Below are positions 17,184-29,435 of a stretch of 54,404 bases of DNA, one piece after another (within the stretch, counting starts at the first letter, position 1; every line of letters begins with the position of its first letter). Location of the stretch: assembly GCF_016863015.1 (NCBI RefSeq), contig NZ_BOOB01000025.1, positions 1 through 54,404 of the forward strand. The letters run 5' to 3'. The translations under genes and the position numbers were made by a program. The DNA comes from Microbispora amethystogenes. Lineage in GTDB: Bacteria; Actinomycetota; Actinomycetes; Streptosporangiales; Streptosporangiaceae. Under the pieces are notes generated by a model that searched no databases, was not told the DNA's origin, and saw nothing but the letters and a program-made list of their open reading frames with translations.

Positions 17184-17537
17184 CGGGTTCTCCACGGCGA
17201 GAGGGATTTCGCTTCGTCGAACCCGGTTGTAGGAGTCGCCTCTGGCACGGCTCCGGCGCCCATCCCCCAGCACCTTCGGCACGCCTCTGGCGTCTGGTGT
17301 TGCGGTATGTCGGCGGGCGTCCGCCAAAGCGACGCCAGAGGCACGCAGGTGCTTTCACCAGGGCTAACGGCTCACGCCGAAGCGGTGCCGGAGGCCGCTG
17401 CTGCACTCGAAGCGCGTATCTGAGTTCCGCCCCGGAACAGAAATGAAGGTAACGAGCACGACCTGGCGACAGGTCCCTCACCAGCTGGCCACGGCCGGTC
17501 CTCACATGAGGGCTCTTTCCGTGCAGGGGGAGGCGTG
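17184..17537. promoter_or_regulatory. Divergent intergenic region with 12-bp inverted repeat (17283-17294 / 17331-17342)
   Basis: The 354 bases separate the leftward secretion operon from the rightward methyltransferase gene, so both promoters should lie here. GCCTCTGGCGTC at 17283-17294 is repeated exactly inverted at 17331-17342, 36 bases apart; a partial copy (CCTCTGGC) occurs at about 17238. Such spaced repeats are typical of operators for a dimeric regulator, possibly the sigma-like or HTH protein of this island. No other gene is seen in the stretch. Confidence 0.5.
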
Positions 17538-18533
17538 ATGAGGGTCCCGTACTGGCGAGACGACCACGCCACCCTGCACCTCGGCGACGCACGCGACGTG
17601 CTCTCCGAGATGCCCGACCGCTCCGTGGACTGCCTGGTGACCAGCCCGCCCTACTACGGGCTTCGGGACTACGGCCCCGGCCAGTACGGCCAGGAGCCCA
17701 CGCCCGACGACTACGTGGAAAACCTCCGCGCCACCTTCGTGGAGGCCCGGCGGGTGCTGGCCAACGACGGCACCTGCTGGCTCAACCTCGGCGACATGTA
17801 CGCCGCCAACTCCGACGGCTACGCCCGCGGCGACAGCTACAACCAGCGGCAGCCGGTCGTGCGCCCTCGTTCCCGTCGCGTCGTGCCGCCCAAGAACCTG
17901 CTCGGCATGCCCTGGCGGGTCGCCTTCGCCCTCCAGCGCGACGGTTGGATCCTGCGCAACGCGATCGTCTGGTCCAAGCCCAACGCCATGCCGCAGTCGG
18001 CCCTGGACCGGCTCTCCACCCGCTACGAGCTGATCTTCCTGCTCGTCAAGCAGCGCTTCTACTGGTTCGACCTCGACGCCATCCGCGAGCAGTACACCGG
18101 CGACCGATCACTGTCCCGCCGGACACGACGCGGCGGGACGAAGCCCAACGCCATCCAGACGACCTGGCCACCAACCGGCACCCCGGAGTCAGCCGGTACA
18201 TCGCAAGGCACCGCCAGCCGCCCCAACGAACGCGCCACCGATGCGGCCAACCCGAGCGGCCGCAACCCCGGCGACGTCTGGACCATCTCCACCAGGCCCT
18301 ACCGGGGCGCCCACTTCGCCCCGTTCCCCATCGACATCCCGCTCCGCGCCATTGCCGCCGGCTGCCGCCCCGGCGGCACCGTCCTGGACCCCTTTTCCGG
18401 AGCGGCAACAACGGCCCTTGCCGCCCGGCAACTCGACCGGCAGTTCATCGGCATCGAACTCAACCCGGACTACTGCAAACTCGCGGTAGCGCGGATCCGC
18501 GAGGCATCGGCAGCGGCAGGAGGCATCGAATGA
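17538..18533 (+). CDS. Orphan site-specific DNA methyltransferase (N4-cytosine or N6-adenine), 331 aa
   Basis: The catalytic motif 'TSPPYYGLRDY' lies at residues 35-45 (Ser36-Pro-Pro-Tyr39), and the AdoMet motif 'LDPFSGAATT' comes near residue 275, followed by 'FIGIELNPDYC'. The motif order IV before I is the beta class. A Ser-Pro-Pro-Tyr motif favours N4-cytosine methylation, though N6-adenine enzymes exist with it. A Ser/Thr/Arg-rich segment at about 185-245 is the likely target-recognition region. No restriction endonuclease gene is adjacent, so this is an orphan enzyme, perhaps shielding the element from host restriction or marking it. ATG at 17538 is preferred to the overlapping GTG at 17535; GGGGGAGG lies just upstream. 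It overlaps the next gene by four bases. Confidence 0.9.
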   Translation: MRVPYWRDDHATLHLGDARDVLSEMPDRSVDCLVTSPPYYGLRDYGPGQYGQEPTPDDYVENLRATFVEARRVLANDGTCWLNLGDMYAANSDGYARGDSYNQRQPVVRPRSRRVVPPKNLLGMPWRVAFALQRDGWILRNAIVWSKPNAMPQSALDRLSTRYELIFLLVKQRFYWFDLDAIREQYTGDRSLSRRTRRGGTKPNAIQTTWPPTGTPESAGTSQGTASRPNERATDAANPSGRNPGDVWTISTRPYRGAHFAPFPIDIPLRAIAAGCRPGGTVLDPFSGAATTALAARQLDRQFIGIELNPDYCKLAVARIREASAAAGGIE

Positions 18534-18736
18534 AGGACATCACCCTCCGGGACCTGCAGGACCTCCCGCCGACGCTCGACCTCATGACCGCCGCCCGGAT
18601 CCTCGGCATCGGCCGCACCAAGGCCTACGAGCTGGCCAAGAAGGATGAGTTCCCCGTCCGAACCATCCGCATCGGCGACCTCTACCGCGTGTCTACGCCA
18701 GACCTACTGAGACTTCTTGACGGTGATATGCAGTGA
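18530..18736 (+). CDS. Excisionase-type helix-turn-helix protein, 68 aa
   Basis: The 68 residues contain a single MerR-like HTH ('MTAARILGIGRTKAYELAKK', residues about 19-38) and the usual beta wing ('VRTIRIGDLYRVSTPDLLRL'). This is the profile of excisionase-like HTH proteins that accompany tyrosine integrases in actinobacterial elements. The ATG overlaps the methyltransferase stop as ATGA (18530-18533), and AGGAGG stands just before it. An integrase gene would normally follow directly; here a decayed IS256-family transposase occupies that place on the other strand. It could instead be a regulator of the divergent operons. Confidence 0.75.
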   Translation: MKDITLRDLQDLPPTLDLMTAARILGIGRTKAYELAKKDEFPVRTIRIGDLYRVSTPDLLRLLDGDMQ

Positions 18737-18826
18737 AGATGCCGCGGCCGCATTCCGCTCTGTGTGGATGCGCCCACTGGGCTCTCCGCTCGTTCACGGT
18801 CGCGTTCATCGAAGTGCCCGCCGCCA

Positions 18827-19561
18827 TCAACGCCACGTCTGCCGACCTTCCGGCGCCCAGACCTCGTCAGTGCACCGCACCGCGAGGCGGCACCGGGCAG
18901 GGGTGGCGGCGATCACATCCCGCAGCCCGGCGTGGCAGTCGGAGGTCACCAGCAGGACGCCAGCCAGCCCCGTCCTCGGAGGAGACGACGTCCAATCCGA
19001 GGATCTCCCACTGTCGTCGGCGTTGACGCCGGTGGCGATCAGGCAGAGCACGTTGATCGTCCGGCCGCCCTCGCACACCTTCTGCTTGAGCGTCTCGATC
19101 CGCACGAAGGTGTACGGACCGCCGTCCAGCGGCCGGGACCAGAAGGAGACCACCAGCTCATCGAGCTCGGCGGCCATCTTCGACACCTACGACTTGAACA
19201 GCTTGGTGATGCCCATCGACTCGGCCAGCTTCTCCGCCCGCCACGTCGAGACGCCCAACAGATAGGAGGTGGCCACTACCGAGGTCAGCGCCCGCTCGGC
19301 CCGGCGGCGCTTGTGCAGCAGGAAGTCCGGGAAGTACGACCCCTACCGCAGGCGGGGAATGGCCAGCTCGACGGTGCCGGCCCGGGTGTCCCACTCCCGG
19401 CTCCGGTAACCGTTGCGGCGGTTGACCCGCTCCCTGCTGACCTCGCCGTACCCGGCCCCGCACAGCGGCTCCACCTCGGCATCCATCATCCGCTGCGCGA
19501 GCTCGCGAATCATGGTGCGCAGCAGGTCCGGGCTCGCGGCGGCGAGAGTCTCGTCGAATTA
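18827..19561 (-). pseudogene. Decayed IS256 (Mutator)-family transposase
   Basis: Pieces line up with the IS256/Mutator transposase class: 'SPDLLRTMIRELAQRMMDAE', 'VNRRNGYRSREWDTRAGTVE', 'GSYFPDFLLHKRRRAE', 'ATSYLLGVSTWRAEKLAESM', 'MAAELDELV', 'RPLDGGPYTFV', 'EGGRTINVLCLIATGVNAD' and 'GVLLVTSDCHAGL'. The frame is broken by amber codons at 19343-19345 (before GSYFP) and 19188-19190 (inside the usually conserved SKSQVS). There are at least two frame changes near 18980-19040, where 'EILGLDVVSSEDGAGW' is in another frame. The C-terminal third is missing. It is read leftward, after the excisionase-type gene, and is certainly inactive. Confidence 0.85.
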
Positions 19562-19587
19562 GTCCCGGCAGTGGGCACAATTTAATT

Positions 19588-19646
19588 GACGGCCACTTCG
19601 TCCCCTTCGTGTTTATAGCGAATCGAAGGATTACGAAGTGGCCGTC
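19588..19646. repeat. 14-bp perfect inverted repeat forming a 59-bp hairpin
   Basis: GACGGCCACTTCGT (19588-19601) is repeated exactly inverted at 19633-19646, with CCTTCG / CGAAGG pairing inside (19604-19609 / 19624-19629). It lies immediately outside the 5' end of the decayed transposase. It may be two abutting insertion-sequence ends, or a foldback or regulatory hairpin. No matching end was found on the other side of the transposase. Confidence 0.6.
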
Positions 19647-20017
19647 TCTTGTCACATGGATCTCCCCCGTCCTACCACTACGGAAGATCACTCCTACACC
19701 ACTCCCGTGGACGCTAACCACGACACGACACCGCGAGTACGACCTAAGGTCTCAGCTACACCGCTGGCGGTAGGCGGCCGGTACGGGAAGGGCCGGGTGC
19801 AGCCACGTGCTCTGGTCAACCCGGCTTTGTTCGAGGCCGCGTGAAGCACATGGGCGGCCGCACTTGAAACCGGCACCGCGCTGCACTGTGCTCGTTCACC
19901 CCTTGGGCGGCTGACAGCGGCTGGTCGGCGAGCACTATCGGGTAGCACCGAGGCGCAGATCCGCCGACTCCATGGCAGGAGCGGTGACTGGCATCTGGCC
20001 AATGTGCCTCCAGTTGC
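19647..20017. other. Non-coding or debris stretch
   Basis: I see no recognisable gene. A short open frame on the plus strand (19638-19844) has no match to a known family, poor codon bias and no ribosome binding site. The stretch separates the insertion-sequence remnant from the cyclase-like gene. Confidence 0.4.
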
Positions 20018-20977
20018 TCACTGGGGTATCGCAAGCGGCCGTGGCACCAACATCCAGGCGGTTTCCTCAAACCCCTTCTCCGGAAAACCTATGGTGACCT
20101 GCCGGAAGTCGGCCGGATCCAGCTGGGTGCCGCCTTCGGCGACAACGGCCTCGTAGACCGACTGCGACAGGGTGATGCCGAGCATGGCCACATCCTCGGC
20201 GGACAGCGCCGCGCGCACCGACGGGACGTTGAGCATGCGGTACGCCGCGAGGACGGAGCTGCCCGTGTACCCGCTCCTGCCGCGCCGGACGCTTCCTCGG
20301 CCTATGGCGACTCGCAGCCGTAGCCTCTCGCGGGCGCTAAGGCCAGCGTTGAGTTGGCGCAGTTCCTGACGCAACGCGCGGATCAGGTTAGGGACGACCT
20401 GGACCTCATCGATGGCTGGCGGCAGGACCGCGAACTGGCCGTCGCCCTGCTCCTGCAGCTCGACGCGAGACTCATCGATGCCGGCCCGGCGGCGGGCCGC
20501 AGCCAGAAGATCCACCAGCCGCTGCTGGGCGCGCAACGCGTCCATGTCAGCGCGAAACCTGCTGTAGTCCTCGATGTCCGCCGCAACGAACAGCCGTACC
20601 GTGGCGGGCTCGGCGGCCGGCTGGGTGGAGGATTGGGCCGGGGTGAGCAACGGCTCGCTATACACCTCGGCGGTTGTCACCGACTCTCGGTGGACTCGGC
20701 GTTCCTCCCGCCCGAGGGGATGCCGGTCCTCCGTCTCGGGCGGGCTCGATCGGTCCTGCGGGCTGTCGGCGGGCACGTTCCCGCCGGCCGCTACAGTGCC
20801 TTGGGGCTGAAAGCCTTCGGGCTCGACGTCCCAGCGGGCCAGCGCGCCCAGCAGACGCCGCCCGAATGAGCCGCCGCTGTCAACCGGCTCTGTCCACCCG
20901 GCCGGGGCGGCGATGTCGTCGTCACGGCGAGCCAGAGCGGCTAGCAGCCGACTCACGAAGGAGGGCTCAGCTCGCAT
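20018..20977 (-). CDS. Class III nucleotidyl-cyclase-like protein, 319 aa
   Basis: The C-terminal 190 residues have the class III cyclase layout: 'LFVAADIEDYSRF' with the first metal Asp at 134, 'QEQGDGQFAVLP' with the second at 179 (45 apart, the usual distance), 'LRVAIGRGSV', and 'GYTGSSVLAAYRML' ending in Arg247. The transition-state Asn that normally precedes that Arg by four is Leu243, so activity is uncertain. The N-terminal 120 residues are Pro/Ser/Glu rich with two similar short segments (FVSRLLAALARR and FGRRLLGALARW). The ATG at 20977 follows a strong AGGAGGGAG and overlaps the upstream membrane-protein gene by 11 bases, so the two are translationally coupled. A cyclase paired with a membrane protein recalls Pycsar phage-defence systems; degenerate regulatory domains of this fold are also common in actinobacteria. 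Confidence 0.75.
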   Translation of the reverse strand: MRAEPSFVSRLLAALARRDDDIAAPAGWTEPVDSGGSFGRRLLGALARWDVEPEGFQPQGTVAAGGNVPADSPQDRSSPPETEDRHPLGREERRVHRESVTTAEVYSEPLLTPAQSSTQPAAEPATVRLFVAADIEDYSRFRADMDALRAQQRLVDLLAAARRRAGIDESRVELQEQGDGQFAVLPPAIDEVQVVPNLIRALRQELRQLNAGLSARERLRLRVAIGRGSVRRGRSGYTGSSVLAAYRMLNVPSVRAALSAEDVAMLGITLSQSVYEAVVAEGGTQLDPADFRQVTIGFPEKGFEETAWMLVPRPLAIPQ

Positions 20978-21419
20978 CAAACTGGGCTCCCTCCTGGGCG
21001 CGGTTGCCGGGGGGCACCTGAGCTCGGTTGCCAGGGTGCGGAATGAGACTCTGAGGATCGGTGCCATTGCTCTGGGGAGCCGGCACGAGTCTGGTGAGCT
21101 TCTCCACCACCAGCGGTGCGGCCACGCCGAGCCCGAGCGCGGCGAATGCCCCGCTCACCTGCCCGCTGGCCGCCGCCGCTGCCGCGATCAGCGCGCCCAC
21201 CCCCGACCTGATCGCCACCGAGGTCCAGTACGCCGATGCACCCTGCGGCATCGGCCGTTTCCAGGACCATCGGCGCGCTCGCTTGATCCGCGCGTACAGC
21301 TCCAGGGCCTCCACGCACAGCCCTCCCGCCCAGCCCCACAAGGCCGCCCACACCATGAGCATGATCTGACGGTAGACCCGATTTGCTCCCGTCGCAGCCC
21401 TGGATTTGTGCAACGGCAT
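20967..21419 (-). CDS. Small membrane protein coupled to the cyclase-like gene, 150 aa
   Basis: Three hydrophobic segments are visible: about 16-39 ('IMLMVWAALWGWAGGLCVEA'), 67-86 ('SVAIRSGVGALIAAAAAASG') and 88-108 ('AFAALGLGVAAPLVVEKL'), separated by a basic loop rich in Arg, Lys and Trp. The C-terminal 40 residues are polar. No family is recognised. The gene starts at ATG 21419 after GAGGTG and runs into the cyclase-like gene with an 11-base overlap. If the pair is a signalling system, this would be the membrane effector or anchor. That is inference from the gene pairing only. Confidence 0.65.
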   Translation of the reverse strand: MPLHKSRAATGANRVYRQIMLMVWAALWGWAGGLCVEALELYARIKRARRWSWKRPMPQGASAYWTSVAIRSGVGALIAAAAAASGQVSGAFAALGLGVAAPLVVEKLTRLVPAPQSNGTDPQSLIPHPGNRAQVPPGNRAQEGAQFDAS

Positions 21420-21858
21420 CTAGCACCTCACGCTCACCCGAAGCAGGACCGGCGACCTCTCCACCGCAGTCACCCGGCAGCACGTCACGGTGTTCCTGCC
21501 GCCCCTCGAGACCCGGGTCGAGTTCCCGGGAAGTCCCGCCGCGGCCAAGCCGTCAACCTCCAGCGCGCGGGCAACGGCCGAGCACCGCTGAGAGATCGCC
21601 TCCAACGGCACCGACTACGATGCCGTGCAGCTCGCCGAGGACGTGGTCGCCGAGTGGGGGGATTAGCTGAAGGGCAAGGGACTCCTCTAGGCACTCGCTC
21701 CGCCTCGACGCCGACTTTGCTGAATGCCTCGTCCATGTGACCTGGGTGTTCATGTGCCACACATGTAGTTCACGTTCGCGATGGCGGCGGGCATGATCGG
21801 CCTGAAGGCGCTGAAGTCGTAGTCTTTAGCCTGGCCGCAGTGGAGTGGGGCAGGTCGC
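21420..21858. other. Degraded coding debris, no intact gene
   Basis: On the plus strand, frame-1 reading from 21424 gives about 55 residues with strongly GC-rich third positions ('VTVFLPPLETRVEFPG'), a TGA at 21587, a second piece ('EIASNGTDYDAVQLAEDVV'), then further stops. This looks like the remains of a rightward gene that has decayed. I do not recognise its family. Nothing intact is seen on the minus strand. Confidence 0.4.
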
Positions 21859-22839
21859 TCAGCGCAAGTTCGCCTGCTCGTCAATGCTCCAGACCGCTTG
21901 CCGGGCCCCCCTTTCAATGTTCTCGAAGCAATCCTCGATGGCCGCGAACTCGGTGAAGAGCGCGTGCCTGTCGGCTATGTTCTCCAACGCAGTGGCTCTC
22001 GCGATCCATGACGTGACGTCGTCCATGGAGTAGGGGACGGACCGGCTGCGCATTACCTCGGGCTTGAAGAACGCTTCCACGTCTCCGTCGTCGAGCTGCA
22101 AGCGCCGGATCGCATCACCTGAGATCACGTCGTCACTGGTGAAGTTCTCCTCCATGAAAGCGAGGGAATCTTGGAGATCGGTAAGGCAGCCCAGGAGGTG
22201 TTCACTCAGTGCCGATCGCACCGACTCGAGATCGAGGCCAACTCCCATCCGAAGTCGCTTTGCGGCCTGACGAGGCAACTCGAACACGTCCAAGGAACTG
22301 AGGAGCCCCTGCTGGAGCTGCTTAAGCTCTGGATCCAAGGAGTCACTCACTTCGAGTTCAGCGATGCGCTGGTCGGCGAACCGGGCGTTGGAGCGAGCGG
22401 CCATGGAGCCGCTCGTTGAGGATGCGGTTCTCGGCGGTGAGATGGAGGACCCGTTGCTTGAGGATGGTGTTCTCCGCGAGGATCCAGCCGCGGGTGTCGT
22501 CGGGAAAGTCGTCTTCGAGGTCGCGGAGAGACCCTCTTCGGCGTTGAGCGCCCTGTCCTTCCCAGCGACCTCGACCTTGGCAGTCTGCTGAATTTGATCA
22601 CCTGTCGTGGCTTTGGAAGTGAGCGCCATCGCTCCGAGCTCGCCCGCGGCACGGCCGCGCACGTTCCAGGCAACCGTCCGCCGCTCTGATGACACCTGCG
22701 TCATCTGCAGTGCTAACAGATGGCGGACGTACCTCTTATTCATCACCAGCTCAGCAGCCGCGGAGGACGAGTTCACTCGGTCGCCGAAAGGCTTCTTCTG
22801 CCAGACCACATGCTGTCGACCTGGACCGATCTCTGTCAC
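21859..22839 (-). CDS. Coiled-coil protein gene with two apparent compensating frameshifts
   Basis: The annotated frame is open for 326 codons, but between about 22,530 and 22,400 it reads as Ser/Thr/Pro-rich noise. A neighbouring frame in that stretch has almost uniformly G/C third positions and gives a leucine-zipper coiled coil: 'LRDLEDDFPDDTRGWILAEN' then 'TILKQRVLHLTAENRILNER'. The outer parts in the annotated frame continue sensibly ('AKVEVAGKDRALNAEEG' before, 'ARFADQRIAELEV' after). The C-terminal 170 residues are soluble and helical with acidic stretches. No family is recognised. The start at 22839 is unsupported by a clear ribosome binding site. The gene ends 37 bases beyond the debris region. 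It is either a broken gene or one with two sequencing errors. Confidence 0.5.
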   Translation of the reverse strand: MTEIGPGRQHVVWQKKPFGDRVNSSSAAAELVMNKRYVRHLLALQMTQVSSERRTVAWNVRGRAAGELGAMALTSKATTGDQIQQTAKVEVAGKDRALNAEEGLSATSKTTFPTTPAAGSSRRTPSSSNGSSISPPRTASSTSGSMAARSNARFADQRIAELEVSDSLDPELKQLQQGLLSSLDVFELPRQAAKRLRMGVGLDLESVRSALSEHLLGCLTDLQDSLAFMEENFTSDDVISGDAIRRLQLDDGDVEAFFKPEVMRSRSVPYSMDDVTSWIARATALENIADRHALFTEFAAIEDCFENIERGARQAVWSIDEQANLR

Positions 22840-22932
22840 CTGGTCGGGGCAGGTCCTACTAACGAATGACTAACAAACGATCAAAAGGCTAGGTCCCGGA
22901 TCTTGGGGACTGGCCTCTGAGCTGGTGATTCG

Positions 22933-23009
22933 TGGTGGGGCTACCAGGACTTGAACCTGGGACCTCTTCCTTATCAGGGAAGCGCTCTAACCGTCTGAGC
23001 TATAGCCCC
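22933..23009 (-). tRNA. tRNA-Ile (anticodon GAT)
   Basis: The minus strand gives a full cloverleaf of 77 bases: acceptor GGGGCTA / TAGCCCC, D arm GCTC..GAGC, anticodon loop CTGATAA with GAT, T arm with GTTCAAGTC, discriminator A and encoded CCA. It lies downstream of gyrA and the DUF3566 gene, the usual place for tRNA-Ile next to an actinobacterial origin. The 3' end faces the island, consistent with integration into the tRNA 3' end; the tRNA itself remains complete. The tRNA-Ala that often follows is not in the window. Confidence 0.97.
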
Positions 23010-23122
23010 GCGATGCGCAACGAACGTTACCGCATCCGGTTTCCGGTGGCGAATCCGCTTCCGGACGAGGAAAAGCTTACCGTGTCCGGCCCGGTGGTCG
23101 TGCCGCGAAGCGCGGTGTCCAC

Positions 23123-23161
23123 CTCGTACGGCCGGCCGCTCGGGGCGGCCCGCCGTACGAG
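23123..23161 (-). terminator. Hairpin terminator after the DUF3566 gene
   Basis: CTCGTACGGC (23123-23132) pairs with GCCGTACGAG (23152-23161), and GGCCGC pairs with GCGGCC inside, with one C/C mismatch: a 16-bp stem with a five-base loop. It begins four bases after the DUF3566 stop codon. There is no U run, as is common in high-GC actinobacteria. Confidence 0.65.
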
Positions 23162-23165
23162 TGGA

Positions 23166-24061
23166 TCACTCGGCTTCGCTGAAGGTGACCTCGACGCCCC
23201 CGACGAGGTCCGCGGAGATGTTGTAGATCACGGCGCCGAGGGTGGACAGCGCGGTGATGAGGACGACGTTCAGCGCGCCGAGCAGGGCCGCGTACCCGAG
23301 GATGCGGACCGGCTCGAACCAGCCACGAATGTCTATGGTGCCGACACCCTTGCCCGCAACGCCGCCGCTCGTGGTGAGCTGCATGACGGTGTCGGTGATC
23401 GAGGAGAACACGCCGAGCGCCGAGAGCACGCCGTACAGGATCGCGACGGCCACGAACAGCACGACGAAGCAGACCAGCGAGACGACGAAGCTGAACTTCA
23501 TCGCCGACCACGGCTCGACCCGGCGCAGGACCAGGTGGGCCTTGCGCGGCGGGCGGAGGCCGGCTCCGGGCTTCTTGTCCTTGCCCTTGGCGGCCTCGGG
23601 GCGGTCCCCGCCGTCGGGGCCGAAGGTGAGCCCGCGCACGGACCCGCCATCCATCTTGGCCCCGCCGCCCATCTTGGCGCCGTTGTCCACAGGCGCCCGG
23701 GCACCGTCAACAACGGGAGCGGCCGCGGCCACCCCGGCGGGCCGGGGATACTGCGCGGTGGCGCCGCCGTCGGGTCCGCCGCTGCCCGGCCTGCCGTTCT
23801 CGGGCCTGCCGTTCTCGGCCGCGCCGGCCGCGGTCGCCTGCCGCTTCCACGGCTGGTCGGCGCCCGTGGTCCGGATGCGCATGGTGTCTTCGGCCTTCGC
23901 CTTGTCGGCGGCGGTCACGTCATCTCCTTCGGAACCCACCCTGGGGACGCTACCGCCATCCTGTGCCCGCGCGGTAACGCCGTTGGAGGACGACGCCGCC
24001 GGACGGGCGCCCGCCGGTTTCTGCCTGGCGCTGCCGGGGGTCGGTGCCCCACCGCTCTCGC

Positions 24062-24065
<4 letters not shown>
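23166..24065 (-). CDS. DUF3566 membrane protein, 299 aa
   Basis: The first 180 residues are low-complexity (Gly, Ala, Pro, Lys) and cytoplasmic. The C-terminal 115 residues form the DUF3566 domain with two membrane helices ('[20 protein letters not shown]' and '[20 protein letters not shown]') and an acidic end ('[11 protein letters not shown]'). The family is always found next to gyrA in actinobacteria; its role is unknown, possibly in envelope growth or division. The ATG overlaps the gyrA stop as ATGA (24062-24065), so it is coupled to gyrA. The family assignment rests on the domain and the locus. Confidence 0.9.
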
Positions 24066-26590
<2,525 letters not shown>

Positions 26591-26618
26591 GAAAAGTCCT
26601 TCTGGTTATCCGCGCCGC

Positions 26619-28901
<2,283 letters not shown>

Positions 28902-29435
28902 TCACCCGTAGGTGTCGCCCGGACCCCGGCTGCCGCGCACCCGCAGGCCGCCCTCCGGCCGCGGCCCCGCGCCCGGGCCGCGCACCTTCACCCTGGTCAC
29001 CGTGCCGTCTCCGAGCTCCTCGTTCAGCCGCTTGACCAGCGTGGAGGCGAGCAGGCGCACCTGGGTCGCCCAGGCGGTCGAGTCGGCGGCGACCAGCACC
29101 TCGCCGTCCTCGAAGCTCTCCGGCCGGGTGTGGGCGGCGAGATCGGGCCCGACGATCTCCGGCCAGCGGCCGAACACCCCGCCGACCGCGACCGGCTGCT
29201 CCCAGCCCCGGGCGGCGAGCAGGTCGCGGATCGCCCGGCCGAACGGCAGCGGGTCGCCGGCGTCACGCCGCGCAGCGCCCGAGCCGGATCGGCGGCGGGG
29301 CTCGCTGCGCGGCAGCTGCCCCCGCTTCAGCGCGTCGGACTTGGCCTGGGCCAGCTTCTCCCGCGCCAGCGCGGCGCCCCGCGCGGCCGAGCCCTTCGGG
29401 GATTGTCCACCGCCTGTGGATATCTCATCGGACAC
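28902..29435 (-). CDS. dciA: DUF721 / DciA-type helicase-loader protein, 177 aa
   Basis: The N-terminal 60 residues are basic and flexible. The C-terminal domain (about 62-155) is the DUF721 fold: '[20 protein letters not shown]', '[18 protein letters not shown]', '[20 protein letters not shown]'. DUF721 proteins of the DciA type interact with replicative helicase and replace DnaC/DnaI in most bacteria; in actinobacteria the gene is always between recF and gyrB. It overlaps the end of recF by 11 bases, so the two are co-translated. The start at 29435 is supported by that overlap. The biochemical role is taken from the family. Confidence 0.88.
   Translation of the reverse strand: MSDEISTGGGQSPKGSAARGAALAREKLAQAKSDALKRGQLPRSEPRRRSGSGAARRDAGDPLPFGRAIRDLLAARGWEQPVAVGGVFGRWPEIVGPDLAAHTRPESFEDGEVLVAADSTAWATQVRLLASTLVKRLNEELGDGTVTRVKVRGPGAGPRPEGGLRVRGSRGPGDTYG

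Larger units (their letters stand above)
1..22932. mobile_element. Integrative conjugative-type island (left end outside window), adjoining tRNA-Ile
   Basis: The stretch carries a type IV secretion operon (VirB4, VirD4-like, VirB6-like, PrgI, pilin-like and NlpC/P60 genes), a replication-relaxation gene, a DUF932 gene, a methyltransferase, an excisionase-like HTH gene, an insertion-sequence remnant and a NACHT defence-type NTPase, all against a conserved origin backbone that begins at the tRNA. The right edge lies at the 3' end of tRNA-Ile, a typical attachment site. I could not find a second copy of the tRNA 3' end in the window, so the left boundary and the att repeat are unseen. No integrase or relaxase gene is visible. 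That the whole stretch is a single element is an inference from content. Confidence 0.72.

Noticed and set aside
19638..19844. Small plus-strand open frame after the IS remnant
   Set aside because: No ribosome binding site, no match and unusual codon use; it begins inside the hairpin.
20018..21419. Firm assignment of the cyclase pair as Pycsar
   Set aside because: The transition-state Asn is replaced and the membrane protein is not recognisable as a known effector, so the assignment is kept as a hypothesis only.
1..22932. Second copy of the tRNA-Ile 3' end as att repeat
   Set aside because: Searching by eye for the tRNA 3' sequence in the island found nothing; the left boundary is presumably outside the window.
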